A DNA stretch of 64,000 bases from an uncultured Shewanella sp. (GCF_947501665.1 NZ_CANMWS010000009.1:1-64000), one strand, 5' to 3'. Shown: positions 24,625 to 35,059, counted from the stretch's first letter. A program made the numbers and translations. The notes: a model not told the origin generated them from the sequence alone.

Positions 24625-26115
24625 CTACTTCATGGTGGGCATGACAAACTCTGTTTGATTATGCATAACTGTTGGCCAACGTGCAGTTATGGCTTTGCGT
24701 TTAGTATAAAAACGAACACCATCAGGTCCATGCATATGTAATGGGCCAAATAAAGAACGTTTCCAGCCACCAAAACTATGAAAGGCCATTGGAACGGGGA
24801 TTGGCACATTGACTCCGACCATGCCAACTTGAACATGGTGACAAAAATGGCGTGCGACTTCGCCATTTTGGGTGAAAATAGCAGTACCATTGCCAAATTC
24901 GTGTTGGTTAATCAAGGTAAGTGCTTCATCATAATCCTTGACTCTCACGACACAGAGTACAGGACCAAAAATCTCTTCTTGATAGATCCTCATATTGGGT
25001 GTGACATGATCAAATAAGCAACCGCCTAAAAAGAATCCTCCCTCTCGGTCTTTTATTGATAATTGACGGCCGTCAGCGACAAGTTTTGCGCCTTCTTTAA
25101 TCCCTATTTCAAGGTAATTTTCGACTTTATTTTTATGAGCACGGGTGATCAGTGGACCCATGTCCATTTCAGGTGTCATACCGTCACCTATTTTTAACGC
25201 ATTAACTTTCGGTATTAGCTTTTCAATAATAGAATTTGCGATATCACCAACGGCAATAATAACAGAGATGGCCATGCATCGCTCTCCAGCAGATCCAAAA
25301 GCGGCGCCTGTTACGGCATTGACGGCTTTATCAAGCTCGGCATCAGGCATTACTACCATATGGTTTTTAGCTCCGCCGAGTGCTTGTACACGCTTACCGT
25401 GGGCTGATGCGGTCGAGTAAATATATTCTGCAATGGGGGTTGAGCCGACAAAACTAACGGCTTTGATATCGTTATGAGTTAGTAAGACATCGACAGCTTC
25501 TTTATCACCGTTGATGACATTCAGTACGCCATCGGGCGCACCTGCCTGAGTCAGCAACTGAGCAATACGAATAACCACTGTGGGATCTTTTTCAGATGGC
25601 TTTAAAATAAAGCTATTACCACAGGCGATGGCGATGGGAAACATCCACATAGGTACCATAAAAGGAAAATTAAAAGGTGTAATGCCCGCAACGACACCTA
25701 AAGGTTGATTCAACGTCCAAGCATCAATACCACTGCCAACTTGCTCTGTGTGCTCTCCTTTTAAAAGGTGCGGGATCCCACAAGCAAATTCGATGACTTC
25801 TAATCCACGAATGACTTCACCTTTGGCGTCATCATGCACTTTTCCGTGTTCTTGTGTAATCAGCATTGCCAGTTCGTCAATATTATTTTCAATGAGAGTT
25901 TTAAATTTAAATAAGATACGAGAACGATTTAAAGGAGTGACTTGAGACCAAGTTTGCTGGGCAATTTTTGCATGTGAAATGGCATTTTCTACTTCTTTTT
26001 GGCTCGCCATAGACACTTTAGCTTGTATGTCACCCGTGGCAGGGTTGAAAACGGCTTGCGTACGGATACTGTCTTTAGTTTCTTGACCATTAATATAGTG
26101 TGTGATTATTTTCAT
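24625..26115 (-). CDS. mmsA: Methylmalonate/malonate-semialdehyde dehydrogenase (CoA-acylating)
   Basis: Converts malonate semialdehyde to acetyl-CoA, or methylmalonate semialdehyde to propionyl-CoA, with NAD+ and CoA. At 496 residues, it has the aldehyde dehydrogenase fold with FILKPSEKDP (cofactor site), VQALGGAKNHMVVMPDAEL typical of MmsA, and the catalytic Cys280 in AGERCMA. It shares an operon with the upstream aminotransferase (14-base gap), which would supply malonate semialdehyde from beta-alanine. Here it most likely serves the last step of uracil and beta-alanine degradation rather than valine breakdown, because no valine genes are near. Confidence 0.92.
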   Translation of the reverse strand: MKIITHYINGQETKDSIRTQAVFNPATGDIQAKVSMASQKEVENAISHAKIAQQTWSQVTPLNRSRILFKFKTLIENNIDELAMLITQEHGKVHDDAKGEVIRGLEVIEFACGIPHLLKGEHTEQVGSGIDAWTLNQPLGVVAGITPFNFPFMVPMWMFPIAIACGNSFILKPSEKDPTVVIRIAQLLTQAGAPDGVLNVINGDKEAVDVLLTHNDIKAVSFVGSTPIAEYIYSTASAHGKRVQALGGAKNHMVVMPDAELDKAVNAVTGAAFGSAGERCMAISVIIAVGDIANSIIEKLIPKVNALKIGDGMTPEMDMGPLITRAHKNKVENYLEIGIKEGAKLVADGRQLSIKDREGGFFLGGCLFDHVTPNMRIYQEEIFGPVLCVVRVKDYDEALTLINQHEFGNGTAIFTQNGEVARHFCHHVQVGMVGVNVPIPVPMAFHSFGGWKRSLFGPLHMHGPDGVRFYTKRKAITARWPTVMHNQTEFVMPTMK

Positions 26116-26129
26116 TGATTATTCCTGGG

Positions 26130-27473
26130 TTAATCGGCATGGCTAATAGCATCGGATAAGATGCCAATGAGGTTGTTAATTTCATCTTTTTCAATAATTA
26201 ACGGGGGAGATAATGCAATTGTATCGCCGGTGACTCTGACAAGGGCACCACGGTAAAAACAATCTTCAAAAATAGTAAAGGCGCGTTTGCCTATTCCTGC
26301 ATGACTGGGGGCAAATTGAATAGCACCAACTAAACCAAAATTACGAATGTCGATAACATTTTTTAAGTCTTTTAAACTGTGAATAGCCTCTTCAAAATAA
26401 TGCTCTAATTGACGACTTCGCTGAAAAAGTTGATCGTTTTGATAAATATCCAATGTGGCCAAAGCCGCTGCAGCGGCAACGGGATGTCCTGAATAGGTGT
26501 ACCCATGAAAAAGCTCGATAGTATCATCTGGCGCATTCATACAGGTATCATAAATCATATCATCGATAAGAACTGCCCCCATTGGCACAGTACCGTTAGT
26601 GAGCCCTTTCGCTGTGGTGATCATATCTGGAATGACTCCCCATCGCTCACTTGCAAAGCTATCTCCTACTCGTCCAAAAGCAGTAATGACTTCATCGAAA
26701 ATGAGTAAAATACCGTGTTTTTGAGTGATTTCTCTGATCCGTTTTAAATACCCTTGTGGAGGGAGTATGACACCTGCTGAGCCAGCTAATGGTTCAATAA
26801 TGACTGCGGCAATATTCTCAGCACCCTGTAAGAAAATGATTTTTTCCAAGGCGTCTGCTTTTTCAATACCCTTTTCAGGTAAGCCTTTACAAAAAGCATT
26901 GTTTTCTATATCCAAGGTATGAGGTAAATGGTCAACGCCTTGTAAAAGCTGAGCGCTAAAGTTTTTCCGGTTGGCAGGGATCCCACCGACAGAAATTCCG
27001 CCAAAGCCGACACCATGATAGCCAAGCTCTCGACCGATAAACCGATTTCGACTGGCTTCGCCGTTTGCTCTATGAAAATTCAGAGCGATTTTTAAAGCGC
27101 TATCGACAGATTCCGAGCCCGAGTTAGTAAAAAAAACTTTATTAAGTCCTTTGGGGCTGATACTGGCTAGGCGCTGAGCCAATTGAAAAATAAGTGGGTG
27201 ACCCATCTGAAACGAGGGAGCAAAGTCCATTTCTTTTATTTGATGAGTGACAGCATGAGTGATTTCATTTCTGGAATGACCCGCATTGCAACACCAAAGA
27301 CCTGCAGTGCCATCTAAAATAGTGCGACCTTCACTATCTTGATAATAGGCACCGTTTGCTTTTGTTAATAGTCTAGGTTTTGCTTTAAATTGTCTATTAG
27401 CCGTAAAAGGCATCCAATAGTTTTCTAATGAAAGTGTGTCTTTTGAACTGGCTTGTGGATCTTGTAATGTCAT
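26130..27473 (-). CDS. Omega-amino acid (beta-alanine):pyruvate aminotransferase
   Basis: A class III PLP transaminase of 447 residues. Family marks are LENYWMPFTANRQFK near the N-terminus, GTAGLWCCNAGHSR, FTNSGSESVDSALK, LIFDEVITAFGR with the PLP-binding aspartate, and the Schiff-base lysine in TTAKGLTNGTVPMGAV. It should pass the amino group of beta-alanine to pyruvate, giving malonate semialdehyde for MmsA. The frame starts at a TTG (27488), but ATG 27473 is preceded by GAGGATAGGG and is chosen. It is first in a two-gene operon divergent from beta-ureidopropionase, sharing a 325-base control region. Confidence 0.88.
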   Translation of the reverse strand: MTLQDPQASSKDTLSLENYWMPFTANRQFKAKPRLLTKANGAYYQDSEGRTILDGTAGLWCCNAGHSRNEITHAVTHQIKEMDFAPSFQMGHPLIFQLAQRLASISPKGLNKVFFTNSGSESVDSALKIALNFHRANGEASRNRFIGRELGYHGVGFGGISVGGIPANRKNFSAQLLQGVDHLPHTLDIENNAFCKGLPEKGIEKADALEKIIFLQGAENIAAVIIEPLAGSAGVILPPQGYLKRIREITQKHGILLIFDEVITAFGRVGDSFASERWGVIPDMITTAKGLTNGTVPMGAVLIDDMIYDTCMNAPDDTIELFHGYTYSGHPVAAAAALATLDIYQNDQLFQRSRQLEHYFEEAIHSLKDLKNVIDIRNFGLVGAIQFAPSHAGIGKRAFTIFEDCFYRGALVRVTGDTIALSPPLIIEKDEINNLIGILSDAISHAD

Positions 27474-27798
27474 ATACCCTATCCTCAATATTCTTTGAGT
27501 TATGTTTATTTAATGTGTTGATTTAATTGTTAAATACTACTTTGCATGGAATGGCGACATAGGCATTTGTCACTGACTACATTATTTTAAGAGACTTAAT
27601 ACTATTGCTGCCTATATTCTAGAATACACCAAGCTGTTTAAATAATGTGCAGTGAATGGTAACAAAATATACATAGATGTTTTTTTAAGCTAATGTATGC
27701 TTGTGTTAATTTTTTGTGGTTTTTTGGGGGCTGGTAATGACGTTAAGTCTGGGCTCTGGCAGTCGTGCTATCTTATCTCGAGTAATAGGAACAAAATA
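27474..27798. promoter_or_regulatory. Divergent control region of pyrimidine-degradation genes
   Basis: This spacer separates the aminotransferase-mmsA operon (-) from the beta-ureidopropionase gene (+). It contains a perfect 12-base palindrome TATTCTAGAATA at 27615-27626, near the middle, which could be an operator for a shared regulator. No regulator gene is present in the cluster itself. Confidence 0.4.
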
Positions 27799-28698
27799 AT
27801 GACTAAAGTTAAATGCGGTTTAATTCAAATGAGTTTAAAAGCTGATACTTCAGAAAGTACTGAGGTCATCAGGAAAGCGATGCTTGATGCTCATCTTCCT
27901 TTGATTGAGTCGGCAGCAGAGCAAGGTGTTCAAGTACTTTGTTTTCAGGAAGTATTTACTCAATCTTACTTTTGTCCTAGCCAAGATAATAAATGGTATC
28001 AAGCTGCGGAGAAGATCCCCGAGGGGCCAACCGTTAAATTGATGCAAGATTTAGCTAAAAAACATGCCATGGTATTAGTTGTGCCTATCTATGAAGAAGA
28101 TATTACTGGTGTTTATTATAATACGGCTGCGGTAATTGATGCAGATGGCCGTTATTTAGGCAAGTATCGTAAAAATCATATTCCAGATGTTGCCCCAGGC
28201 TTTTGGGAAAAGCATTACTTTAAGCCCAGCAATTTAGGTTATCCCGTCTTTGATACAGCCTATTGTAAGCTGGGGGTTTATATTTGTTATGACAGGCACT
28301 TTCCTGAAGGTTGGCGAGCGCTGGCATTAAATGGTGCTGAATATATTGTCAATCCCTCTGCGACTGTGGCGGGGTTGAGTGAATACCTTTGGGAGCTTGA
28401 ACAGCCAGCTTCGGCTGCGGCGAATGGTGTGTTTATTGGCGCCATTAATCGAGTGGGTAAAGAAGCACCATGGGATGAAAAAATGGGAGAATTTTATGGC
28501 TCTAGTTATATTGTTAACCCTAATGGAAAAATTGAAGCACAGGCAAGTAGGGATAAAGATGAACTATTGGTGCATGAAATTGATTTGAATATGGTGAAAC
28601 AAGTTAGAAATGGTTGGCAGTTTTTACGAGATAGACGTCCTGAAAGTTACGGCGATTTAACCGAAGGTTACCAATGGAATGGTAACAAAATACGCTAG
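27799..28698 (+). CDS. Beta-ureidopropionase (N-carbamoyl-beta-alanine amidohydrolase), nitrilase family
   Basis: 299 residues from ATG 27799 (AGGA ten bases upstream; the frame is open to 27697 but the extra N-terminus is not family-like). The nitrilase triad is visible: Glu51 (CFQEVF), Lys125 (KYRKNHIP) and Cys163 (YICYDRHFPEG). HIPDVAPGFWEKHYF and NPSATVAGLSEYLW are typical of N-carbamoyl-beta-alanine hydrolases. It should release beta-alanine, CO2 and ammonia from N-carbamoyl-beta-alanine, third step of the reductive uracil pathway, feeding the divergently encoded aminotransferase. The NCS1 permease gene follows after 32 bases. Confidence 0.88.
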   Translation: MTKVKCGLIQMSLKADTSESTEVIRKAMLDAHLPLIESAAEQGVQVLCFQEVFTQSYFCPSQDNKWYQAAEKIPEGPTVKLMQDLAKKHAMVLVVPIYEEDITGVYYNTAAVIDADGRYLGKYRKNHIPDVAPGFWEKHYFKPSNLGYPVFDTAYCKLGVYICYDRHFPEGWRALALNGAEYIVNPSATVAGLSEYLWELEQPASAAANGVFIGAINRVGKEAPWDEKMGEFYGSSYIVNPNGKIEAQASRDKDELLVHEIDLNMVKQVRNGWQFLRDRRPESYGDLTEGYQWNGNKIR

Positions 28699-28730
28699 AA
28701 ATGTATTAATGAAAAGTAATAGGAGTGAAT

Positions 28731-30200
28731 ATGGAGACTTCGGTATCACAGCCGATGAAAAAAGGGCACTTATATGAGTTAAACCTTGAAAAGGATGTGC
28801 TAAACAGTTCTCACTTTAATCATGATATTGCTCCTACAAAGGTTAATGAGAGAACTTGGACAAAATGGAATGTAGCTGCACTTTGGGTTGGTATGGCAGT
28901 GTGTGTACCGACTTATACTTTAGGAGGGGTATTAACTAGCTTTTTTGGCCTTGACGTAAAAGAAGCCTTATTCACGATTTTAATCGCGAATATAGTTATT
29001 CTTATTCCATTGACATTAAATGCCTGTGCAGGCACAAAATACGGTATTCCTTTTCCAGTGTTATTGCGTTCATCATTTGGAATGATAGGTTCGAATGTAC
29101 CCTGTTTGATTAGGGCTGTGGTGGCTTGTGGTTGGTTTGGTATACAAACTTTGTTTGGAGGGATTGCCATTCACTTGCTGTTGTCCCATTTAGTGCCTGG
29201 CTGGGGATCACTTGCTGGTCATGGGGAAGTGATTGGATTTTTTATTTTCCTTTTTTTGAATGTTTATATTGTGATTAAGGGATCGGAATCGATTAAAATT
29301 TTGGAGTTATTGTCAGCGCCTATTTTATTGGCCGTTGGAATAGGTTTGATGATGTGGGCATACCCTCAAGTTTCGATGACAGAGTTATTAGCAGAACCCG
29401 CTAAACGCCCAGAAAATGCCTCCTTTTGGCCTTACTTTTTTGGTGGTTTGACTGCGATGGTTGGGTTTTGGGCGACATTGTCATTGAATATTCCTGATTT
29501 TAGTCGTTACGCAAAATCACAAAAAGACCAAATTTTAGGGCAAATATTGGGTTTGCCAGTGACCATGTTTTTTTATGCTTCATTAGGGGTGATATTGACT
29601 GCGGCTTCACAAGGATTAGTCGGTGAAACGATTTCAGATCCCGTCAATCTTATTGGTAAAATCAATAATCCTTTGGTGGTGTCCATTGCCATGCTTTTTA
29701 TTATTATTGCGACATTATCAACGAATACTGCGGCAAATGTGGTCTCTCCAACGAATGACTTTCAAAATATTGCGCCAAAAAAAATTAATCATACCAAGGG
29801 TGTTTTGCTAACGGGATTAATTGGTTTTATTTTAATGTCTTATGATTTAGTGCAGAGAATGGGGTGGATTAATTCTGATTTTCGTCTTGAAGATATGTAT
29901 TCAAACTGGTTATTGGGATATTCGAGTTTGCTGGGGCCAATAGCAGGTATAATGGTGGTTGATTACTTTATTATTCGCAAACAGTATTTAAATTTACCTG
30001 AACTTTATAAAACCCAAGGTATTTACAAAGGGGTGAATTATTCAGGCATGTTTGCTTTTATTTTTCCTGTTTGTTTAACATTAATTGCGGTGAATGTTGA
30101 TTCCTTTTCATGGTTTTACCACTATGGTTGGTTTACAGGCTCTATTTTGGGGGGAGTCATTTATTATTTGCTTTGTAAAATGAAAAGAAACAATGAATAA
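28731..30200 (+). CDS. NCS1-family nucleobase (uracil/allantoin-type) cation symporter
   Basis: 489 residues with 12 predicted membrane helices. The N-terminal WTKWNVAALWVGMAVCVPTYTL and the FPVLLRSSFGMIGSNVP, WFGIQTLFGG and NIPDFSRYAK segments are those of NCS1 hydantoin/allantoin/uracil permeases. AGGAG precedes ATG 28731; a GTG at 28725 is also in frame but overlaps the ribosome binding site. From its place between beta-ureidopropionase and the CodB-like gene, it probably imports uracil, thymine, dihydrouracil or hydantoin-type compounds. Confidence 0.87.
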   Translation: METSVSQPMKKGHLYELNLEKDVLNSSHFNHDIAPTKVNERTWTKWNVAALWVGMAVCVPTYTLGGVLTSFFGLDVKEALFTILIANIVILIPLTLNACAGTKYGIPFPVLLRSSFGMIGSNVPCLIRAVVACGWFGIQTLFGGIAIHLLLSHLVPGWGSLAGHGEVIGFFIFLFLNVYIVIKGSESIKILELLSAPILLAVGIGLMMWAYPQVSMTELLAEPAKRPENASFWPYFFGGLTAMVGFWATLSLNIPDFSRYAKSQKDQILGQILGLPVTMFFYASLGVILTAASQGLVGETISDPVNLIGKINNPLVVSIAMLFIIIATLSTNTAANVVSPTNDFQNIAPKKINHTKGVLLTGLIGFILMSYDLVQRMGWINSDFRLEDMYSNWLLGYSSLLGPIAGIMVVDYFIIRKQYLNLPELYKTQGIYKGVNYSGMFAFIFPVCLTLIAVNVDSFSWFYHYGWFTGSILGGVIYYLLCKMKRNNE

Positions 30201-30204
30201 ATTT

Positions 30205-30236
30205 ATTTTGATTAAATTATCAAAATTCATTTTTGC
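30205..30236 (+). terminator. Weak AT-rich hairpin between the two permease genes
   Basis: ATTTTGAT and ATCAAAAT flank a six-base loop (30205-30226), with a TCATTTTTG tract after. It lies 60 bases before the second permease gene and may only weaken readthrough. Confidence 0.35.
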
Positions 30237-30264
30237 TGACTCATTTGATTGAAATGGCGTATAG

Positions 30265-31518
30265 ATGAAAAGTCAAGATTACCCTTTATCAGCAGTACCG
30301 CTATCGAGTCGAAAAACATTATTTTCGCTCAGTTGGGTGTTAATGGGGTTTACCTTATTTACTGCAACCATGTTTGCAGGAGGAAAAGTGGGGATTGCTT
30401 TTCCTTTTTGGCCTGATCTGATCATGATCCTTTTAATCGGTAATATGCTATTAGGAGGCTATGCTGCTTTTTTAGGTAAGATTGCTTTTCACACAGGATT
30501 GAATACCCAATTGTTAGCACGTTTTAGTTTTGGGCGCTTAGGTGCTGGGCTGGTGGATTTAGTGCTTGGGTTGACGCAAATTGGTTGGTACGCTTGGGGG
30601 ACGGCGATGCTCGCTGTATATAGTCTGCAAATGATGGAGGTGCCATCAGAGTCGAGCCATTATTCACTGTATTTAAACAGCATTATTATTTGTGTCGGCA
30701 TGGCATTTTGTGTCACAGCTTTTATTGGTTATAGAGGGCTGGAAAGCTTATCGATATTGGCTGTGCCATTAATGCTTGTGTTTATCATGATCAGTTTATA
30801 TCACAGCTATGAGACCAGTATTATGGCGACCTTTTTACCATTATCTTCTGGGTCGTCGACACTGTCTTATAGTATGGCGATTACGTTAGTGTTCGGTACA
30901 TTTTCAAGTGGAGCAACTCAGTCAACGAATTGGACTCGATTTTCGTCTTCCTCTAAGGGGGCAGTGTATTCCAGTTTATTAGCATTTTTAATTTGTAATG
31001 GTCTAATGGCATTTGTTGGCGCTATTGGTGCTTATGTCTATGGTGAACCTGATGTCGTTAAGGTATTGCTATTACAAGATTTATTCTGGTTTGGCTGTTT
31101 GATGTTAATCTTGAGTCTTTGGACGACTCAAGACAATACTATTTATAACTTTTCTTTAGCTGCTTGCCATTTATTTCGGACTCATAATAGGCGACTCTGG
31201 ACAGTAATTGGGGCTGGAGTTGGCATTATCTTAGCTCTCTTTCGTATCGATCAACATCTGGTTGAATTTTTATTGCTTTTGGGCGTATTTATCCCTCCAA
31301 TTGGAGGCGTGATTATTGGAGATTATTTTTTTGTTAGAAAGCAACACTATCCTCAAATAGACTGTTTTTTTTTCCCGAGTATTAATATAGCGGGATTAGG
31401 AGCTTATTTTATTGCCTGTTTTATTGCCTATGTGAGCCCAGGTATTGCTCCGATTAATGGCATAGTGACGGCTATTATTCTTTATAGTTTATTGGGCAAT
31501 TGGCTTAGGCGTTATTAA
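30265..31518 (+). CDS. Cytosine permease-like NCS1 transporter (CodB type)
   Basis: 417 residues, 12 membrane helices. It begins DYPLSAVPLSSRKTLFSLSW, matching the conserved N-terminus of E. coli CodB, and continues with GKIAFHTGLNTQLLARFSFG and GLTQIGWYAWG. It should take up cytosine by H+ or Na+ symport. The cytosine deaminase gene downstream (31895) supports this. The spacer after it holds dispersed and tandem repeats, which separate it from the deaminase by 376 bases. Confidence 0.87.
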   Translation: MKSQDYPLSAVPLSSRKTLFSLSWVLMGFTLFTATMFAGGKVGIAFPFWPDLIMILLIGNMLLGGYAAFLGKIAFHTGLNTQLLARFSFGRLGAGLVDLVLGLTQIGWYAWGTAMLAVYSLQMMEVPSESSHYSLYLNSIIICVGMAFCVTAFIGYRGLESLSILAVPLMLVFIMISLYHSYETSIMATFLPLSSGSSTLSYSMAITLVFGTFSSGATQSTNWTRFSSSSKGAVYSSLLAFLICNGLMAFVGAIGAYVYGEPDVVKVLLLQDLFWFGCLMLILSLWTTQDNTIYNFSLAACHLFRTHNRRLWTVIGAGVGIILALFRIDQHLVEFLLLLGVFIPPIGGVIIGDYFFVRKQHYPQIDCFFFPSINIAGLGAYFIACFIAYVSPGIAPINGIVTAIILYSLLGNWLRRY

Positions 31519-31543
31519 ACTTTCTGGTGATTTTTACAGCGGT

Positions 31544-31592
31544 TTGTGATTTATTGATACTGCTAGGGATTGTGGTTTATTGATACTGCTAG
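31544..31592 (+). repeat. Short tandem repeat, 2 x 23 bases
   Basis: TTGTGATTTATTGATACTGC-TAG (31544-31566) recurs with one change at 31570-31592 (period 26). Confidence 0.75.
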
Positions 31593-31713
31593 TGGTGGGC
31601 TTGTACGATCGTTGTTATTCTTGGCATGGACTCAAATGTTATGTTATCTCTTCCACTTATGGGGTCGTACATAAAAGTGATAGTGTCGTAGAACCTTGCC
31701 ATAAACGCTGTTA

Positions 31714-31824
31714 GTAGGATTCGGCAAAGCGTACTTTACTCTTTGTTGAGAAGCCCTCTTTTGAAAGTACGGGGTCTAGGATGACTGAGTATCATAGCTC
31801 TTACTGCAAATAAAACACGTTTAT
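31714..31824 (+). repeat. Dispersed 110-bp repeat, copy 1
   Basis: About 111 bases that align over their whole length with the reverse complement of 38696-38804. Shared blocks include TTTACTCTTTGTTGAGA, GGATGACT/GAATGACT, and AAAACACGTTTAT at the end. Identity by eye is about 70-75 percent. No coding potential. Confidence 0.7.
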
Positions 31825-31894
31825 TACGGGGGGAATTTAACCATTAAATAACAACAGTTTCTAGATCATTTCATCGCCACTAAGAGAGAATATA

Positions 31895-32341
31895 ATGAGT
31901 CGAGATCATGATTTTATGAAAGAAGCGTTATTAGAAGCAAAGAAAAGTTTATCTCAGGGAGGGATCCCTATTGGTTCTATTTTAGTGATCGATAATCACA
32001 TTATCGCTAGGGGCCATAACCAGAGAGTACAAAAGAACAGCGCTATTTTACATGCTGAAATGGATTGTTTAGAAAATGCAGGCCGATTAACCGCTGCTCA
32101 ATATCAGCAATCCACACTGTATTCAACGTTGTCTCCTTGTGCGATGTGTAGTGGCACATCTTTACTTTATTCTATTCCGAGAATTGTTATCGGTGAAAAT
32201 ATAACTTTTAAAGGACCTGAAGAATACTTGATGTCACAAGGTATTGAGTTATCAGTGTTAAATGACAGTCAATGCATTGACTTAATGACTCAATTTATCG
32301 AGCAGCAACCCACTTTATGGAATGAAGATATTGGTATATAA
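31895..32341 (+). CDS. Cytosine deaminase, yeast Fcy1-like (CDA fold)
   Basis: 148 residues of the zinc-dependent cytidine deaminase superfamily. Zinc ligands and catalytic acid are His53 and Glu55 (LHAEMD) plus Cys82 and Cys85 (SPCAMCSGT). The C-terminal helix QPTLWNEDIG matches the lid tryptophan region of yeast cytosine deaminase, so free cytosine is a better guess than guanine or tRNA adenosine. It converts cytosine to uracil, entering the reductive pathway encoded around it. GAGAG precedes the ATG. E. coli uses an unrelated amidohydrolase (CodA) for this step. Confidence 0.85.
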   Translation: MSRDHDFMKEALLEAKKSLSQGGIPIGSILVIDNHIIARGHNQRVQKNSAILHAEMDCLENAGRLTAAQYQQSTLYSTLSPCAMCSGTSLLYSIPRIVIGENITFKGPEEYLMSQGIELSVLNDSQCIDLMTQFIEQQPTLWNEDIGI

Positions 32342-32430
32342 CTGATATTGAAGCCAGTGTCATGGGGAATTTGAATTATTGCGTCACTTTTTATGGAGTT
32401 GTTTGTATTTCCATTTTATTCATAAAATAG

Positions 32431-33882
<1,452 letters not shown>

Positions 33883-33910
33883 CAAGAAATATCGCAAGCT
33901 ACACTGATAT

Positions 33911-33945
33911 ACTCCTTGAATATAATGGATAAATATTCAAGGAGT
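33911..33945 (+). promoter_or_regulatory. 13-bp perfect inverted repeat covering the Shine-Dalgarno of the next gene
   Basis: ACTCCTTGAATAT (33911-33923) and ATATTCAAGGAGT (33933-33945) are perfect complements with a nine-base loop. The right arm contains AAGGAG, the only ribosome binding site of the gene starting at 33957. In RNA, the stem would hide this site. As DNA, it could also be an operator. There is no T-tract, so a terminator is unlikely. Confidence 0.65.
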
Positions 33946-33956
33946 GAACATCTACT

Positions 33957-34511
33957 ATGTATTCAATATTACCCAATAAAGCACTTAATCCTCACGGAAC
34001 ACTTTCTGATATTTTTATCGGTATGGGGTTTGAGTCTTTCCATCAAATCTGTGAATGGATTTGGCATTTACCCTATGGGAGAACTCATCATAGCCATCAA
34101 TATATGAGTGTGATTGAAGAGCAGAAAGGCACCTGCAGTACTAAACATGCCTTATTAAAAGCATTAGCTGATGAGTTGGGCATTGATGTGGTATTAACCG
34201 TCGGTATTTATGCGATGACAGAAGCGAATACTCCAGGAGTTGGAAAAGTGCTTGAGCAATTTAAGCAGGATTTTATTCCTGAAGCACATTGTTATTTAAC
34301 TTATCAAAATCATAGAGTTGATTTAACGCGCTTCATGCTTGTTACCAGCGAACCTATCACTGAATTTTTTGTAGAAAAAAGTATTACCGCTAATGAATTA
34401 AGCACTGCTAAGTCTACTTTTCATTATACGTTTCTAAAGAATATGTTTGGCCGAGAAAAAGCGGCGAAGATCTGGATGATAAGGGAGCGGTGTATTCAAG
34501 CTTTGAGTTAA
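33957..34511 (+). CDS. Transglutaminase-like cysteine protein, unknown function
   Basis: 184 residues, no signal peptide or membrane segment. It shows the order Cys60 in KGTCSTKHALL, His111 in EAHCYLTY and Asp122 in RVDLT, the spacing of the transglutaminase/papain-like catalytic core. The segment before it (THHSHQYMSVIEEQKG) and the C-terminal helix (FLKNMFGREKAAKIWMIRER) are not recognised. Translation may be controlled by the hairpin over its ribosome binding site, 12 bases upstream of ATG. It lies 75 bases after dihydropyrimidinase but has its own signals, and a link to pyrimidine breakdown is not evident. Confidence 0.65.
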   Translation: MYSILPNKALNPHGTLSDIFIGMGFESFHQICEWIWHLPYGRTHHSHQYMSVIEEQKGTCSTKHALLKALADELGIDVVLTVGIYAMTEANTPGVGKVLEQFKQDFIPEAHCYLTYQNHRVDLTRFMLVTSEPITEFFVEKSITANELSTAKSTFHYTFLKNMFGREKAAKIWMIRERCIQALS

Positions 34512-34625
34512 CGGAGATAGCATGTAATAAACTGTAATAAGAGGTGAGTGTTTACTGACTATAATCACAGTTGTGCATCATCAAAAACAGTCAGGTAAAT
34601 GAGACCATAGGAGCTAAGGAAGGCA

Positions 34626-34946
34626 ATGAAACTAAAATTAACGAGGAATGCTGGTTTATTCGCAGATTATAGTGCTTATGCGACTGATAAAACCAAGGTG
34701 TTATTTTATATCCATTCTACCGAACATTGGGCCCTATCCAGTGCTGATGTGAAAACAGCTTTCATGAAAAGACAGATAACCGTTGCATTAAAGCCCAATG
34801 AAAAAGGCGAAGGGGCTTTTTCGTTAGGTACTGCAATTAACTGCCGTTATTGTCTTAAATTACACCCAAATCCCTGCCTGTTTTATATTCAGCTTTTAGA
34901 GGTGATGTTATTTGCCTTAAAGGGATCGAACGTGATCCAAGAGTAA
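34626..34946 (+). CDS. Small hypothetical protein
   Basis: 106 residues, good ribosome binding site (AAGGAAGG five bases before ATG). The N-terminus is basic (KLKLTRNAG), the middle has FYIHSTEHWALSS, and there are four cysteines in NCRYCLKLHPNPCLF-like spacing (C-x2-C, then C), which might bind a metal. No domain recognised. A real gene is likely because of its start signals, but coding evidence is moderate. Confidence 0.45.
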   Translation: MKLKLTRNAGLFADYSAYATDKTKVLFYIHSTEHWALSSADVKTAFMKRQITVALKPNEKGEGAFSLGTAINCRYCLKLHPNPCLFYIQLLEVMLFALKGSNVIQE

Positions 34947-34994
34947 GCAAGATGTGATGATAAAGTGAGCAGTTTTTGTGATTTTTTTTTGGAA

Positions 34995-35024
34995 TTGGTG
35001 ATGCGAGAAGGGATCGGGTACACT
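34995..35024 (+). promoter_or_regulatory. Possible promoter for sirB2-sirB1
   Basis: -35 TTGGTG (34995-35000) and -10 TACACT (35019-35024), 18 bases apart, about 35 bases before the sirB2 start. It would let sirB2-sirB1 be expressed apart from the distant hemA-prfA-prmC genes. Confidence 0.4.
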
Positions 35025-35059
35025 AATGCCTTTCTTAGCCACTTGATAGATACTTTAAC

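Larger units (their letters stand above)
31519..31894. other. Repeat-rich spacer
   Basis: A 376-base gap inside the pyrimidine cluster with no gene. It holds a short tandem repeat (31544-31592), one copy of a 110-bp dispersed repeat (31714-31824), and the leader of the deaminase gene. Confidence 0.6.

Noticed and set aside
30205..30226. FNR-type site TTGAT...ATCAA between the permease genes
   Set aside because: The half-sites are six bases apart, not four, and the stem looks more like an AT-rich hairpin.
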